A DNA stretch of 14,952 nt from DASYQV01 sp036005125 (GCA_036005125.1 DASYQV010000352.1:1-14952); one strand, 5' to 3'. Shown: positions 6,087 to 13,553, counted from the first letter of the stretch. Program-made: numbers and translations. The notes: generated from the letters alone by a model not told the origin.

Positions 6087-7073
6087 ATGGCCGACATCAG
6101 AACTGCAACGGTGGATGAGTGGCGGACCCTTTCCTCGATTCTCGCCACGTTCCGGATCAAGCCACAGGACGGAACCCCTTTTCCTGATTACATTCCCGGC
6201 CAGTACATTGCGCTCCGTCGCGAAGACTGCCGGCTGACGAAGAAGGTGGTCGGCCCGGACGGCCTGACACACTACGTGACCGACGTCGACGCCTCCGGCA
6301 AACCGAAGCGTGGTCCCGTGACGCACTCCTACTCCATCGCGTCGGCGCCGTACGAAACTCGCGAGAAGGGATATCTCGAGTTCTATCTGGTTCTCGAGAA
6401 AGACGAGTTCGGCGAACGCGGCCGGCTGTCGGGATCGCTCTTCGAGATCAATCCGCCTGCCGACGACAAGCTCACTTACGTCAACCGCATCGTGGGTGAC
6501 TTCACGTTGGGCAAGCGGGCCAACGGTTTCAAGAACGTCATCTGGGTCGGCACCGGAACGGGGCTCGCTCCGTTTGTATCAATGGTCAAACAACTGGACT
6601 TCGAGGCGGCCCGGGGCGCAACCGATGGGGTCCGGTACACCCTGGTGCACGCCAACCGCACGTATGAGGAGCTGGGTTATCACCAGGAGTTGCTCGCGAT
6701 CGAAGCCGCGCACCGGCTCGACTTCCTCTACATCCCGTCGGTGAGCCGGCCGACGGCCCGCGATTTCGCAGACCCGGAGCTCGGCAGAGGACGGGCGAAC
6801 AACCTGCTTCGCCACATCCTCGGGATGCCCATGAAAGAAGAGCAGGAGGTCCAGGAAATCGAGGCGCGAGGCGAGGACGCCTCGCGCGCCAAAGCGGAGC
6901 TCCAACGCGCTGTGGCACCGGCGCTTCCGAAACATATCTCCAGGAGCGACCTCGCGGCGCGGCTGGAGCCCGAAAGCACCGTCATCCTGACCTGCGGCAA
7001 TCCGTCGCTGATGTCTGACATCAGATACATTGCCGAGACGCACGGCGCGCGATTCGAGAAGGAGGACTGGTAA
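6087..7073 (+). CDS. Ferredoxin/flavodoxin-NADP(+) reductase-like flavoprotein
   Basis: Likely moves electrons between NADPH and ferredoxin or flavodoxin through FAD, in the cytoplasm. Visible signs: GQYIALR at 38-44, the FAD-binding THSYSIASAP at 79-88, the nucleotide-binding WVGTGTGLAPF at 153-163, CGNPSLM at 303-309, and the family-type C-terminus EKEDW ending in Trp328. At 328 residues it is longer than the usual bacterial enzyme of about 250-260. The extra length lies at about 45-76, before the FAD motif, and at about 235-290, which is charged and helical and contains EEQEVQEIEARGEDASRAK. The usual Arg of the RxYS FAD motif is His80 here. The gene is preceded by its own candidate promoter and followed by an inverted repeat. 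The partner is unknown. Confidence 0.87.
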   Translation: MADIRTATVDEWRTLSSILATFRIKPQDGTPFPDYIPGQYIALRREDCRLTKKVVGPDGLTHYVTDVDASGKPKRGPVTHSYSIASAPYETREKGYLEFYLVLEKDEFGERGRLSGSLFEINPPADDKLTYVNRIVGDFTLGKRANGFKNVIWVGTGTGLAPFVSMVKQLDFEAARGATDGVRYTLVHANRTYEELGYHQELLAIEAAHRLDFLYIPSVSRPTARDFADPELGRGRANNLLRHILGMPMKEEQEVQEIEARGEDASRAKAELQRAVAPALPKHISRSDLAARLEPESTVILTCGNPSLMSDIRYIAETHGARFEKEDW

Positions 7074-7084
7074 AGGCTCGCTCG

Positions 7085-7178
7085 ATTCTTGATTCTTGAT
7101 TCGTGATTCTTGACTGAGGCTTCCGGCCTTCGGCGGTCATTGCCAGGAATCAAGAATCACGAATCATGAATCAAGAAT
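7085..7178. repeat. 31-base inverted repeat with 32-base loop
   Basis: 7085-7115 (attcttgattcttgattcg...) pairs with 7148-7178 (aatcaagaatcacgaatcat...) with 29 of 31 positions complementary. Each arm is itself built of short gattctt/gattcgt direct repeats. The arms are AT-richer than the surroundings. It lies between the reductase stop and the CBS gene, so it could stop reductase transcription or protect its mRNA end, but no T-tract follows it. It resembles dispersed intergenic repeats more than a classical terminator. Confidence 0.8.
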
Positions 7179-7188
7179 GGCACTGTGT

Positions 7189-7194
7189 TACAAT
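7189..7194 (+). promoter_or_regulatory. Candidate -10 box of the CBS-domain gene
   Basis: TACAAT matches the -10 consensus at five of six positions and would place the transcript start near 7201, a leader of about 30 bases before the ATG at 7231. The -35 region falls inside the right arm of the inverted repeat and is weak. Confidence 0.35.
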
Positions 7195-7216
7195 TCGCCG
7201 CTCTCACAAATCTCAT

Positions 7217-7223
7217 ACGGGAG
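7217..7223 (+). promoter_or_regulatory. Ribosome binding site deciding the CBS gene start
   Basis: acgggag lies 7 bases before the ATG at 7231. This is the clearest Shine-Dalgarno sequence of the window and favours 7231 over the in-frame ATG at 7177, which lies partly in the inverted repeat and upstream of the -10 box. Confidence 0.6.
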
Positions 7224-7230
7224 ATTCGCG

Positions 7231-7680
7231 ATGGAACTTCACGATTCTGTCGAGTGCGTCCTCAGGCACAAGGGATCGAAGGTGCACGCCATCGCCCCTG
7301 ACGCCACCGTCTACGAGGCTCTGGAAAAGCTGGCGGAGCACGACATCGGGGCCCTTGTCGTGATGCAGGGCAGCGAGCTCGTCGGGATTCTCTCCGAGCG
7401 CGACTACGCCCGTAAGGTCTTCATCGTGGGGCGCTCGTCGCGGGAAACCCTGGTGCGCGAGATCATGTCCAGTCCCGCCATCACGGTCGGCCCGAAGGCA
7501 ACAGTCGATCAGTGCATGTACCATATGACTACCGAGCGATGCCGTCACCTGCCCGTTGTGGACGGGCAGACCGTTGTCGGCGTCGTGTCGATTGGCGACC
7601 TCGTCAACTGGATTATTTCGGCGCAGGATTTCACGATTCATCAGCTCGAGGGCTACATCACGGGGAAATACCCAGGGTAG
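7231..7680 (+). CDS. Tandem CBS-domain protein
   Basis: The 149-residue protein consists almost only of two CBS motifs, at residues about 18-72 (VHAIAPDATVYEALEKL ... LVGILSERDYARKV) and about 82-136 (IMSSPAITVGPKATVDQC ... VVGVVSIGDLVNW). Such Bateman pairs usually bind adenosine nucleotides and act as energy sensors or regulators, in the cytoplasm. The short C-terminal tail (QLEGYITGKYPG) is typical of stand-alone bacterial CBS proteins. The GhxPVVD-like RHLPVVDG segment is kept, as expected for a functional fold. It lies 66 bases upstream of the nuo operon on the same strand. A role in controlling respiration is conceivable from position but is not shown. Confidence 0.92.
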   Translation: MELHDSVECVLRHKGSKVHAIAPDATVYEALEKLAEHDIGALVVMQGSELVGILSERDYARKVFIVGRSSRETLVREIMSSPAITVGPKATVDQCMYHMTTERCRHLPVVDGQTVVGVVSIGDLVNWIISAQDFTIHQLEGYITGKYPG

Positions 7681-7702
7681 GACCACGGAAGTGGAGTAAG
7701 TG

Positions 7703-7729
7703 TTGACGGGCCGTGGCCCCGGGGACAAT
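7703..7729 (+). promoter_or_regulatory. Candidate promoter of the nuoJ-N operon
   Basis: TTGACG at 7703-7708 is a near-perfect -35 box and GACAAT at 7724-7729 a fair -10 box, with a short spacer of 15 bases. Transcription would begin near 7736, giving a leader of about ten bases before nuoJ and no room for a Shine-Dalgarno site. The short spacer lowers confidence. Confidence 0.35.
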
Positions 7730-7746
7730 CGCAATCCGACTGCGAA

Positions 7747-8271
7747 ATGGCCATGGCCAGCCTTGCGGGACAGACTGCCTTCTATTATCTCGCCGCCGTC
7801 AGCGTCGCGAGCGCGACGCTCGCGGTCACGCGCCGGAATCCCGTTCACAGCATGTTGTGGGTCCTCGCTCTCTTCTTACACGTCGCAGGTATATTCCTGC
7901 TTGCGGGCGCGGAATTCCTGGCGGCGGTGCAGGTCATCGTCTATGCAGGCGCGATTCTGGTTTTCTACTTGTTCTTTCTCATGCTCCTCGACCTGCCACG
8001 GGAGATCGCGGGTCCGCGATTCGGTGCCCACTGGCCGACGTGTGCCGCGATAGGCGTTGGCTTCGCGGCACTGGCGTGGTACGCCCGTGACCCGGGGCTG
8101 TTGCCGGTTGCGCAGCTCGTGACCGTCGGAGGTCCCCCGCTGGGGACCCTTACAGCGATCGGAAGGACACTCTTCACCCAGTTCGTGCTTCCGTTCGAGA
8201 TTGCATCTCTCATCCTTCTGGCCGCCATCGTCGGCGCTGTCGTGGTGGCGAAGAGAAAGACCGGCTCCTGA
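7747..8271 (+). CDS. nuoJ: Complex I membrane subunit NuoJ
   Basis: Membrane subunit of NADH-quinone oxidoreductase or a related complex, next to NuoK in the central membrane arm; its third helix takes part in the conformational coupling to proton transfer. The 174 residues hold about five transmembrane helices and the family signature AGAEFLAAVQVIVYAGAI (the helix with the conserved Tyr) followed by LVFYLFFLMLLDLP. A conserved C-terminal membrane segment FVLPFEIASLILLAAIVGA ends the protein. ATG at 7747 is followed by a second in-frame ATG at 7753; either may be the true start, and neither has a ribosome site. The stop overlaps the nuoK start by one base. It is the first gene of the operon: nuoA-I do not precede it. 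Confidence 0.95.
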   Translation: MAMASLAGQTAFYYLAAVSVASATLAVTRRNPVHSMLWVLALFLHVAGIFLLAGAEFLAAVQVIVYAGAILVFYLFFLMLLDLPREIAGPRFGAHWPTCAAIGVGFAALAWYARDPGLLPVAQLVTVGGPPLGTLTAIGRTLFTQFVLPFEIASLILLAAIVGAVVVAKRKTGS

Positions 8272-8573
8272 TGGTTCCCGTAGGTGCGTGTCTGGGGTTG
8301 AGCGCCGTCCTGTTTGCGATTGGCCTCGTCGGCTTTCTCGGCCGCCGCAACATCATTCTCATGCTGGTCTCGGTCGAGGTCATGCTGAATGCGGTGAACG
8401 TCAGTCTGGCTGCGTTCAGCCAGCACCTGCACGACCCGCGAGGCCAGGTCATGGCGCTTTTCGTCATCGCTGTGGCCGCAGCCGAGGCAGCGGTCGGCCT
8501 CGGCCTGGTGCTCGCGCTCGGTCGGAACAGACCGGAAGTCAGCGTGGAGGACCTGACCCAGCTGAAGTGGTGA
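8271..8573 (+). CDS. nuoK: Complex I membrane subunit NuoK
   Basis: The 100-residue protein has three transmembrane helices and aligns residue for residue with NuoK. Glu36 (in LVSVEVMLNAVNV) and Glu72 (in VAAAEAAVGL) lie at exactly the positions of the two essential carboxylates of E. coli NuoK, so a working proton path is likely. MrpC antiporter subunits are homologous, but NuoJ beside it and the position of both glutamates favour NuoK. ATG overlaps the nuoJ stop as TGATG, suggesting translational coupling. The next gene begins 7 bases after its stop. Confidence 0.96.
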   Translation: MVPVGACLGLSAVLFAIGLVGFLGRRNIILMLVSVEVMLNAVNVSLAAFSQHLHDPRGQVMALFVIAVAAAEAAVGLGLVLALGRNRPEVSVEDLTQLKW

Positions 8574-8580
8574 CCCAGGT

Positions 8581-10059
8581 ATGGATCCTGCCACTGTCTT
8601 TTCGGTAAAACCGCTCCTCGCAATCCTCGTTTCGGCGGTCGGCGCGCTCGGCATCGCGCGTACCGGTGAACGCCGCGCGAACCTGAGAGAGTCCTGGTCC
8701 GTTGCGGCCGGCATCCTGCAGTTCGCGATTGTCGCGTCGATGATCCCGGACGTCCTCGCGGGCCGTTCGCCGCAAATCGTGGTCTCCCGGATTCTTCCCG
8801 GGATCGAGTTCGGGTTTCGAGTCGATGCCTTCGGCCTGCTGTTCGGCCTGGGCGCGTCGCTTCTGTGGATTGCGACATCGTTCTATTCGATCGGCTACAT
8901 GCGCTCGCTCCGCGAGCACGCGCAGACCCGCTACTTCGCCTGCTTTGCCCTGGCCCTCACTGCCACCCTCGGCGTGGCGTTCTCGGCGAACCTCTTTACC
9001 CTGTTCCTGTTTTATGAAGGGCTGACCTTCTCCACCTATCCGCTCGTCGCACACAAGGAAACGCCCGAAGCCAAGGCTGGTGCGCGCAAGTACGTCATTT
9101 ATCTGCTGGGCGCCGCCAAGGCCTTCCTGATGGCTGCCATCATCCTGACCTACAACGTGGCCGGGACCCTCGAGTTCCACAAGGGCGGAATTCTCCCCGT
9201 TTCCGAACTGGCAAAGGAACCGACGCTCCTCTACGTCGTGTTTGCGTTGTTCCTGTTCGGCTTTGCGAAGAACGCGCTCATGCCCTTCCATAGCTGGCTG
9301 CCGGCCGCCATGGTGGCGCCTACACCGGTGAGCGCGCTACTGCATGCCGTGGCGGTCGTGAAAACCGGGGTCTTCGCGACGCTCAGGGTCTTTCTGTTCG
9401 TATTCGGCGCCGACGCGATGCGGATTCTCGGAGCAGACACGCTGGCCCTGGGCGTGGCCGCGGTCACGATTCTCGGCGGCTCTCTGCTGGCGCTCAGCCA
9501 GGACAATTTGAAGGCCCGGCTGGCCTTCTCAACCGTCAGCCAGCTCTCCTACATCGTCCTCGGAGCAGCGCTGCTCACGCCGAGCGGGATCATCGGCGGG
9601 ATCGCGCACATTACGAATCACGCCGTGTCGAAGATCACGCTCTTCCTCTGCGCAGGCTCGATTTACGTGTCCACGCACAAAACCGAGGTGAGCCAGACGT
9701 CGGGGCTCGCCAGGCAGATGCCGTGGACGATGGCGGCCTTTGCGATTGCCACTTTGAGCCTGATCGGTATCCCTCCGGCATCAGGCTTCGTGTCGAAGTG
9801 GTACCTGGCCGTCGGCTCGATCGAGCGCGGAAGCGCGTGGCCGGTCGCTGTCCTCCTGGCGAGCTCGCTGCTCAACGCAGCGTACCTCGGTCCGATCGTG
9901 TACAAGGCTTACTTCGAAAAGGCGCCTGACGCGGGAGCGCACACCGTTCGAGAGGTGCCCTGGATGGTGGTTCCGCTGACGCTCACCGCCGTGGTCAGTC
10001 TCCTGCTCGGCATTTTTCCGGATCCGGTTCTCATTTTGGCCTCGACGTTGATGCGATGA
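8581..10059 (+). CDS. MrpD/NuoL-like antiporter-type proton pump subunit, without lateral helix
   Basis: A 492-residue protein of the Proton_antipo_M family with about 14 transmembrane helices. Pump residues are present: Glu146 in FLFYEGLTFS (TM5), Lys230 in GFAKNALMPFHSWLP (TM7), His255 and Lys261 in LLHAVAVVKTGVF (TM8), Lys351 in NHAVSKITLF, and Lys406 in SGFVSKWYL (TM12). The length and motifs such as NHAVSKITLFLCAGSIYV look more like MrpD than canonical NuoL, which is about 610 residues with a C-terminal lateral helix; this protein ends soon after the last core helix. It occupies the usual place of nuoL, after nuoK. Likely an extra or replacement pump in the membrane arm; an Mrp-type Na+/H+ role cannot be excluded. 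The stop overlaps the next start by four bases (ATGA). Confidence 0.92.
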   Translation: MDPATVFSVKPLLAILVSAVGALGIARTGERRANLRESWSVAAGILQFAIVASMIPDVLAGRSPQIVVSRILPGIEFGFRVDAFGLLFGLGASLLWIATSFYSIGYMRSLREHAQTRYFACFALALTATLGVAFSANLFTLFLFYEGLTFSTYPLVAHKETPEAKAGARKYVIYLLGAAKAFLMAAIILTYNVAGTLEFHKGGILPVSELAKEPTLLYVVFALFLFGFAKNALMPFHSWLPAAMVAPTPVSALLHAVAVVKTGVFATLRVFLFVFGADAMRILGADTLALGVAAVTILGGSLLALSQDNLKARLAFSTVSQLSYIVLGAALLTPSGIIGGIAHITNHAVSKITLFLCAGSIYVSTHKTEVSQTSGLARQMPWTMAAFAIATLSLIGIPPASGFVSKWYLAVGSIERGSAWPVAVLLASSLLNAAYLGPIVYKAYFEKAPDAGAHTVREVPWMVVPLTLTAVVSLLLGIFPDPVLILASTLMR

Positions 10060-10319
10060 GATTCCTCGAGAAGCAGTTGGAAGATCCGGTTAGGGTGAAG
10101 CGGCTCGCGCGCGGGTTCTATGCAGGCCTGGCCGTCCTTGCTCTCGCCGAGATCGCGGCGCCGTACGTCATCGGGACGGACCACGCGCATTTCGGCTTCG
10201 AGGATTTCCCGGCCTGGGGCTCGCTCTACGGCCTGGTGTCCTGCGTCGCGATCATCGTCGTCTCGAAGCTGCTCGGGAAACTGTGGCTCTCCCGGCCGGA
10301 AAATTACTATGACCGTTGA
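10056..10319 (+). CDS. Small two-helix membrane protein, putative accessory subunit of the complex
   Basis: An 87-residue protein I cannot assign to a named family. It starts with a charged cytoplasmic-like segment (LEKQLEDPVRVKRLARG), then a hydrophobic helix at about 21-40, a loop with GTDHAHFGFEDFPAWG rich in His, Asp and aromatic residues, a second helix at about 56-78 and a polar end (RPENYYDR). Its start overlaps the stop of the upstream pump gene by four bases and its end overlaps the next pump gene by eleven bases. This dense coupling between two pump genes suggests it is translated in step with them and built into the same membrane complex. It has no similarity I can see to NuoA, NuoK or the small Mrp subunits. 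Function unknown. Confidence 0.85.
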   Translation: MRFLEKQLEDPVRVKRLARGFYAGLAVLALAEIAAPYVIGTDHAHFGFEDFPAWGSLYGLVSCVAIIVVSKLLGKLWLSRPENYYDR

Positions 10320-12072
10320 GTGGGTGCATCCGGGGATCGTACTGATCGTGGGCGCCTGGCTGGTGCCGCTGCTCAAGGGCAGGGTCAAGCGCGCCTACAT
10401 GGTCCTCCTGCCCGTTGCCGCGCTCATCGACTGCATGCTCATGACGCCGGGGACCTACGGCGTCGTGCGCGTCCTCGGACAACAGGTGGCGTTCGGCCGC
10501 GTGGACCAACTCAGCCTGGTCTTTTCATACGTGTTCTCGCTCGTCGCGCTCTTCGGCATGGTGTATTCGCTCCATGTGGACGATGACGCGCAGCACGTGA
10601 CGGCGCTGACGTATGCGGGGGCCGGGCTCGGAACGGTGTTCGCGGGCGACTTCATGTCCCTTTACGTGTTCTGGGAACTGATGGCGGTTACAGCGGTACT
10701 GCTCGTCTGGCTGCGCCGGCAGCCGTCGGCTGTCGCCGCAGGATTCCGGTACTTATTGGTTCATGTCTTCGGAGGCTTGTGCCTGCTGGCGGGGATCGTG
10801 CTCTATTGGTCCCAGACGGGCCTTCTCTCGTTCGGTAACATGTCTTCATATGCAGGCAGCGCGATGTTCGCGCTGATCCTGATCGCCTTTCTCCTGAACG
10901 CCGCCGTACCGCCGCTCGGAGCGTGGCTGCCGGACGCGTACCCCGAGGCCACCGCAACGGGCGCCGTGTTTCTGACGGCCTTCACCACCAAGTCCGCCGT
11001 CTACGCCTTGATTCGAGGGTTCGCCGGCACCGAGATCCTGGTGTGGTGGGGAGCGGCGATGGCGGTGTATGGCGTCGTCTACGCCGTACTCGAAAACGAC
11101 GCGAGGCGGCTCCTCGCCTACCACATCATCAGTCAGGTGGGCTACATGGTCTGCGGTGTGGGGATAGGCACCGAGCTCGCGCTGAACGGCGCAACCGCTC
11201 ACGCCTTCGCGCACATCCTCTACAAGGCGCTCCTCTTCATGGGAGCGGGTGCCGTGCTGCAGGTCACGGGCCTGAGAAGGCTCAGCGACATGGGCGGTCT
11301 CTACAAGACGATGCCGCGAACGCTGCTGCTGTATATGGTGGGCGCCTTTGCGATTTCGGCCGTGCCGTTGTTCAGCGGCTTCGTGAGCAAGTCAATGGTC
11401 GTGTCCGCGGCGGGCGAATCACACCGCGCAACGATCTTCCTCCTGCTCACACTCGCCTCTTCCGGAACGTTCCTGCACACCGGGCTCAAGCTGCCGTACT
11501 ACATGTTCTTCGGCAAGGACAGCGGGATCCGGGCGAAGGAACCGCCCTCGAACATGCTGGTCGCGATGGGACTGACGGCGGCGGCGTGCATCCTAATCGG
11601 CGTCTTCCCGGCGTTGCTGTACGCGCAGCTTCCACATCCAGTGGAGTACGTGCCATACACCGTGCGGCACGTGATGTCGACCCTGGGGCTCCTGGGCTTC
11701 ACGGCGCTGGGATTTTTCCTGCTGTTGAAGTATCTGGATCCCGAACGGATCGTCAGCCTCGACACGGATTGGTTCTACCGCAAGGGAGCATCTGCGGTTC
11801 TCGACGTCTCGCGTGACGGGCTCACGCCGGCGGAGGGCGTCGTGGGAGAAGTCTACGACGTCGTGATGCGACGATACGTGCTCGGCGTCGCCGCACGACT
11901 CCGCGAGCTCGATGCTCGCGTCATCGATTCAGCGGCCGTTGGTGTCGGCCGGCTGACGGAGATCGTGAGCCGCGACCTCAGCATCTCGGTGAGCGGACAC
12001 GCCCAGCACTACGGGCTCCTCATGGCGGCCGGCGTGCTGGCTGCTATTGCGATTGCGGTCTTCGGATGGTGA
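10309..12072 (+). CDS. NuoL/MrpD-like pump subunit with C-terminal lateral-helix-like extension
   Basis: The start ATG at 10309 gives 587 residues. A longer frame from 10120 is rejected, since its first 63 residues are an out-of-frame reading of the preceding gene. About 14 core helices are followed by a polar stretch from DTDWFYRK (485-492) to about 567 and a last membrane helix at 568-587, the layout of NuoL with its lateral helix. Pump residues: Glu123 (VFWELMAV, TM5), Lys228 (TTKSAVYALIR, TM8), Lys306 (HILYKALLFMGAG), Lys361 (SGFVSKSMVV, TM12). The TM7 lysine is Asn197 and the nearby His is Gly204 (FLLNAAVPPLGAWLPDAY). Probably the distal subunit in place of NuoL. It may pump poorly or by another path. 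It overlaps nuoM by seven bases. Confidence 0.9.
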   Translation: MTVEWVHPGIVLIVGAWLVPLLKGRVKRAYMVLLPVAALIDCMLMTPGTYGVVRVLGQQVAFGRVDQLSLVFSYVFSLVALFGMVYSLHVDDDAQHVTALTYAGAGLGTVFAGDFMSLYVFWELMAVTAVLLVWLRRQPSAVAAGFRYLLVHVFGGLCLLAGIVLYWSQTGLLSFGNMSSYAGSAMFALILIAFLLNAAVPPLGAWLPDAYPEATATGAVFLTAFTTKSAVYALIRGFAGTEILVWWGAAMAVYGVVYAVLENDARRLLAYHIISQVGYMVCGVGIGTELALNGATAHAFAHILYKALLFMGAGAVLQVTGLRRLSDMGGLYKTMPRTLLLYMVGAFAISAVPLFSGFVSKSMVVSAAGESHRATIFLLLTLASSGTFLHTGLKLPYYMFFGKDSGIRAKEPPSNMLVAMGLTAAACILIGVFPALLYAQLPHPVEYVPYTVRHVMSTLGLLGFTALGFFLLLKYLDPERIVSLDTDWFYRKGASAVLDVSRDGLTPAEGVVGEVYDVVMRRYVLGVAARLRELDARVIDSAAVGVGRLTEIVSRDLSISVSGHAQHYGLLMAAGVLAAIAIAVFGW

Positions 12073-13553
12073 CGCCGTATCCGGTCCTCACCGTGACAAC
12101 CTTCCTGCCCCTCGTCGGGGCGGTTGCTATCCTCGCGTGCGGTGAGCGGCTGGCGCGGTGGATTGCCCTGATTGGAACGCTGAGCACGCTGGCGCTCTCT
12201 CTTCCCCTTTACGTCGGCTTCGACAAATCCTCCCCTGCCCTGCAATTCGTCGAGGACGTGCCCTGGATTCGTTCCTGGAACGTCACGTATGGGATGGGCG
12301 TCGACGGAATCAGCCTTCCGTTCGTTTTTCTGTCAACGGTGGTGACCGTGTTGTGCGTGGGCGCCTCGTGGACCGCCATCCGAACGCGCCCGCGCGAGTT
12401 CTATGCCACGCTGCTCGTGGCGGAGACGGCCATGATTGGCCTCTTTGCGGCCACGAATTTCTTTCTCTTTTACGTGTTCTGGGAACTGATGGTCGTTCCC
12501 ATGTTTCTGCTCATCGGCGTCTGGGGTGGAGAGAGTCGCGTGTACGCGTCGGTCAAATTCCTCCTCTTCACGCTCGCCGGCAGCCTGCTCATGCTCGTCG
12601 GTCTGATCGCGTTACTCCAGACGAACGGCACATTGGATTTCCGGGCTCTGGCCGCGGCCAAGCCGGCTCCGGAGCTGCAGGCATGGCTCTTCCTCGCCTT
12701 TTCGGCCGCGTTCGCGGTCAAGGTGCCCATGTTCCCGGTGCACACCTGGCTGCCGGATGCCCACACCGAAGCGCCCACCGCCGGAAGCGTGATCCTCGCG
12801 GGAATCCTCCTCAAGATGGGCGGATACGGGCTCCTGCGGATTGCTCTGCCGATACTCCCCGATGCCGTGCACATTTTCCGCGTCCCGATGCTGGTGCTTT
12901 CGGCGATCGCGATCGTGTACGGCGCGTACGTGACCCTCGCGCAGACCGACGTCAAGCGTCTCATTGCCTACTCGAGCATCAGTCACATGGGCTTCGTGAC
13001 CCTGGGGATCTTCTCGCTCAACTCGAGCGCCCTCGAGGGCGCGATCCTCCAGATGGTCAACCATGGAATCGTCACCGGCGCTCTCTTCCTGTGCGTTGGG
13101 ATGATTTACGAGCGCACCCACACGCGTGAGATCGCGGATTACGGGGGGCTCTCGAAGGTCGCGCCGATCTACTCGACGTTCCTTGGGCTCTTCTGCCTGG
13201 CCGCGGCAGGGTTCCCGGGGTTGAACTCGTTCGTCGGCGAGTTCCTCATCATCAGCGGCGTCTTCAAGACGACCTGGCCATGGCTGGGAGCCATGGCGAT
13301 CTGGGGCGTCGCTCTGGGCACCACCTACATCGTCTGGCTGTACTATCGCGTGGCGCTCGGCGAGGCGAGACCTGGACTGCACGTGCTCGGCCTCGATCTC
13401 ACGGCTCGGGAGGTGGCAACGCTTGCCCCTCTGGCGCTGCTCGTCGTTGTCATTGGCCTCTACCCCGAGGTCGTGCTCGGCTTTCTCCGAACGTCGGTGG
13501 AACAACTGCTGGCCGCGGTGGCCGTGCCAGGCGCGCTTGCGGGGCGCATGTGA
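12066..13553 (+). CDS. nuoM: Complex I proton-pumping subunit NuoM
   Basis: A 495-residue membrane protein close to E. coli NuoM (509) in length, with about 14 helices. All key residues are present: Glu140 in YVFWELMVVPMF (TM5, E. coli 144), Lys219 in AFAVKVPMFPVHTWLPDAH (TM7, E. coli 234), Lys250 in GILLKMGGYGLLR (TM8, E. coli 265) and Glu392 in NSFVGEFLI (TM12, E. coli 407). The glutamate in TM12, where NuoL and NuoN have lysine, marks it as a true NuoM. The ATG overlaps the preceding stop by seven bases; GTG one codon later is an alternative. It is followed directly by nuoN. Confidence 0.97.
   Translation: MVTPYPVLTVTTFLPLVGAVAILACGERLARWIALIGTLSTLALSLPLYVGFDKSSPALQFVEDVPWIRSWNVTYGMGVDGISLPFVFLSTVVTVLCVGASWTAIRTRPREFYATLLVAETAMIGLFAATNFFLFYVFWELMVVPMFLLIGVWGGESRVYASVKFLLFTLAGSLLMLVGLIALLQTNGTLDFRALAAAKPAPELQAWLFLAFSAAFAVKVPMFPVHTWLPDAHTEAPTAGSVILAGILLKMGGYGLLRIALPILPDAVHIFRVPMLVLSAIAIVYGAYVTLAQTDVKRLIAYSSISHMGFVTLGIFSLNSSALEGAILQMVNHGIVTGALFLCVGMIYERTHTREIADYGGLSKVAPIYSTFLGLFCLAAAGFPGLNSFVGEFLIISGVFKTTWPWLGAMAIWGVALGTTYIVWLYYRVALGEARPGLHVLGLDLTAREVATLAPLALLVVVIGLYPEVVLGFLRTSVEQLLAAVAVPGALAGRM

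Noticed and set aside
5512..6160. Frames in the palindromic repeat cluster giving NAESAEIAEFF-like peptides.
   Set aside because: These peptides are known artefacts of a dispersed intergenic repeat; each copy also folds as an inverted repeat.
7177..7230. Upstream in-frame ATG adding 18 residues to the CBS protein.
   Set aside because: It starts inside the inverted repeat arm and upstream of the -10 box, whereas the ATG at 7231 has a good ribosome site and the family-type N-terminus.
10120..10308. A longer start for the 587-aa pump subunit.
   Set aside because: The added 63 residues are a frame-shifted reading of the 87-aa gene and are Ser/Arg-rich, unlike the hydrophobic N-terminus from 10309.
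12612..13505. A 297-codon minus-strand frame inside nuoM.
   Set aside because: Its charged, low-information peptide mirrors the membrane-protein codons of nuoM.
8581..13553. A pure Mrp-type Na+/H+ antiporter operon.
   Set aside because: NuoJ, NuoK with both glutamates, NuoM with the TM12 glutamate and NuoN are complex I types, and MrpB, E, F and G-like small subunits are absent; yet the 492-aa protein by itself remains MrpD-like.
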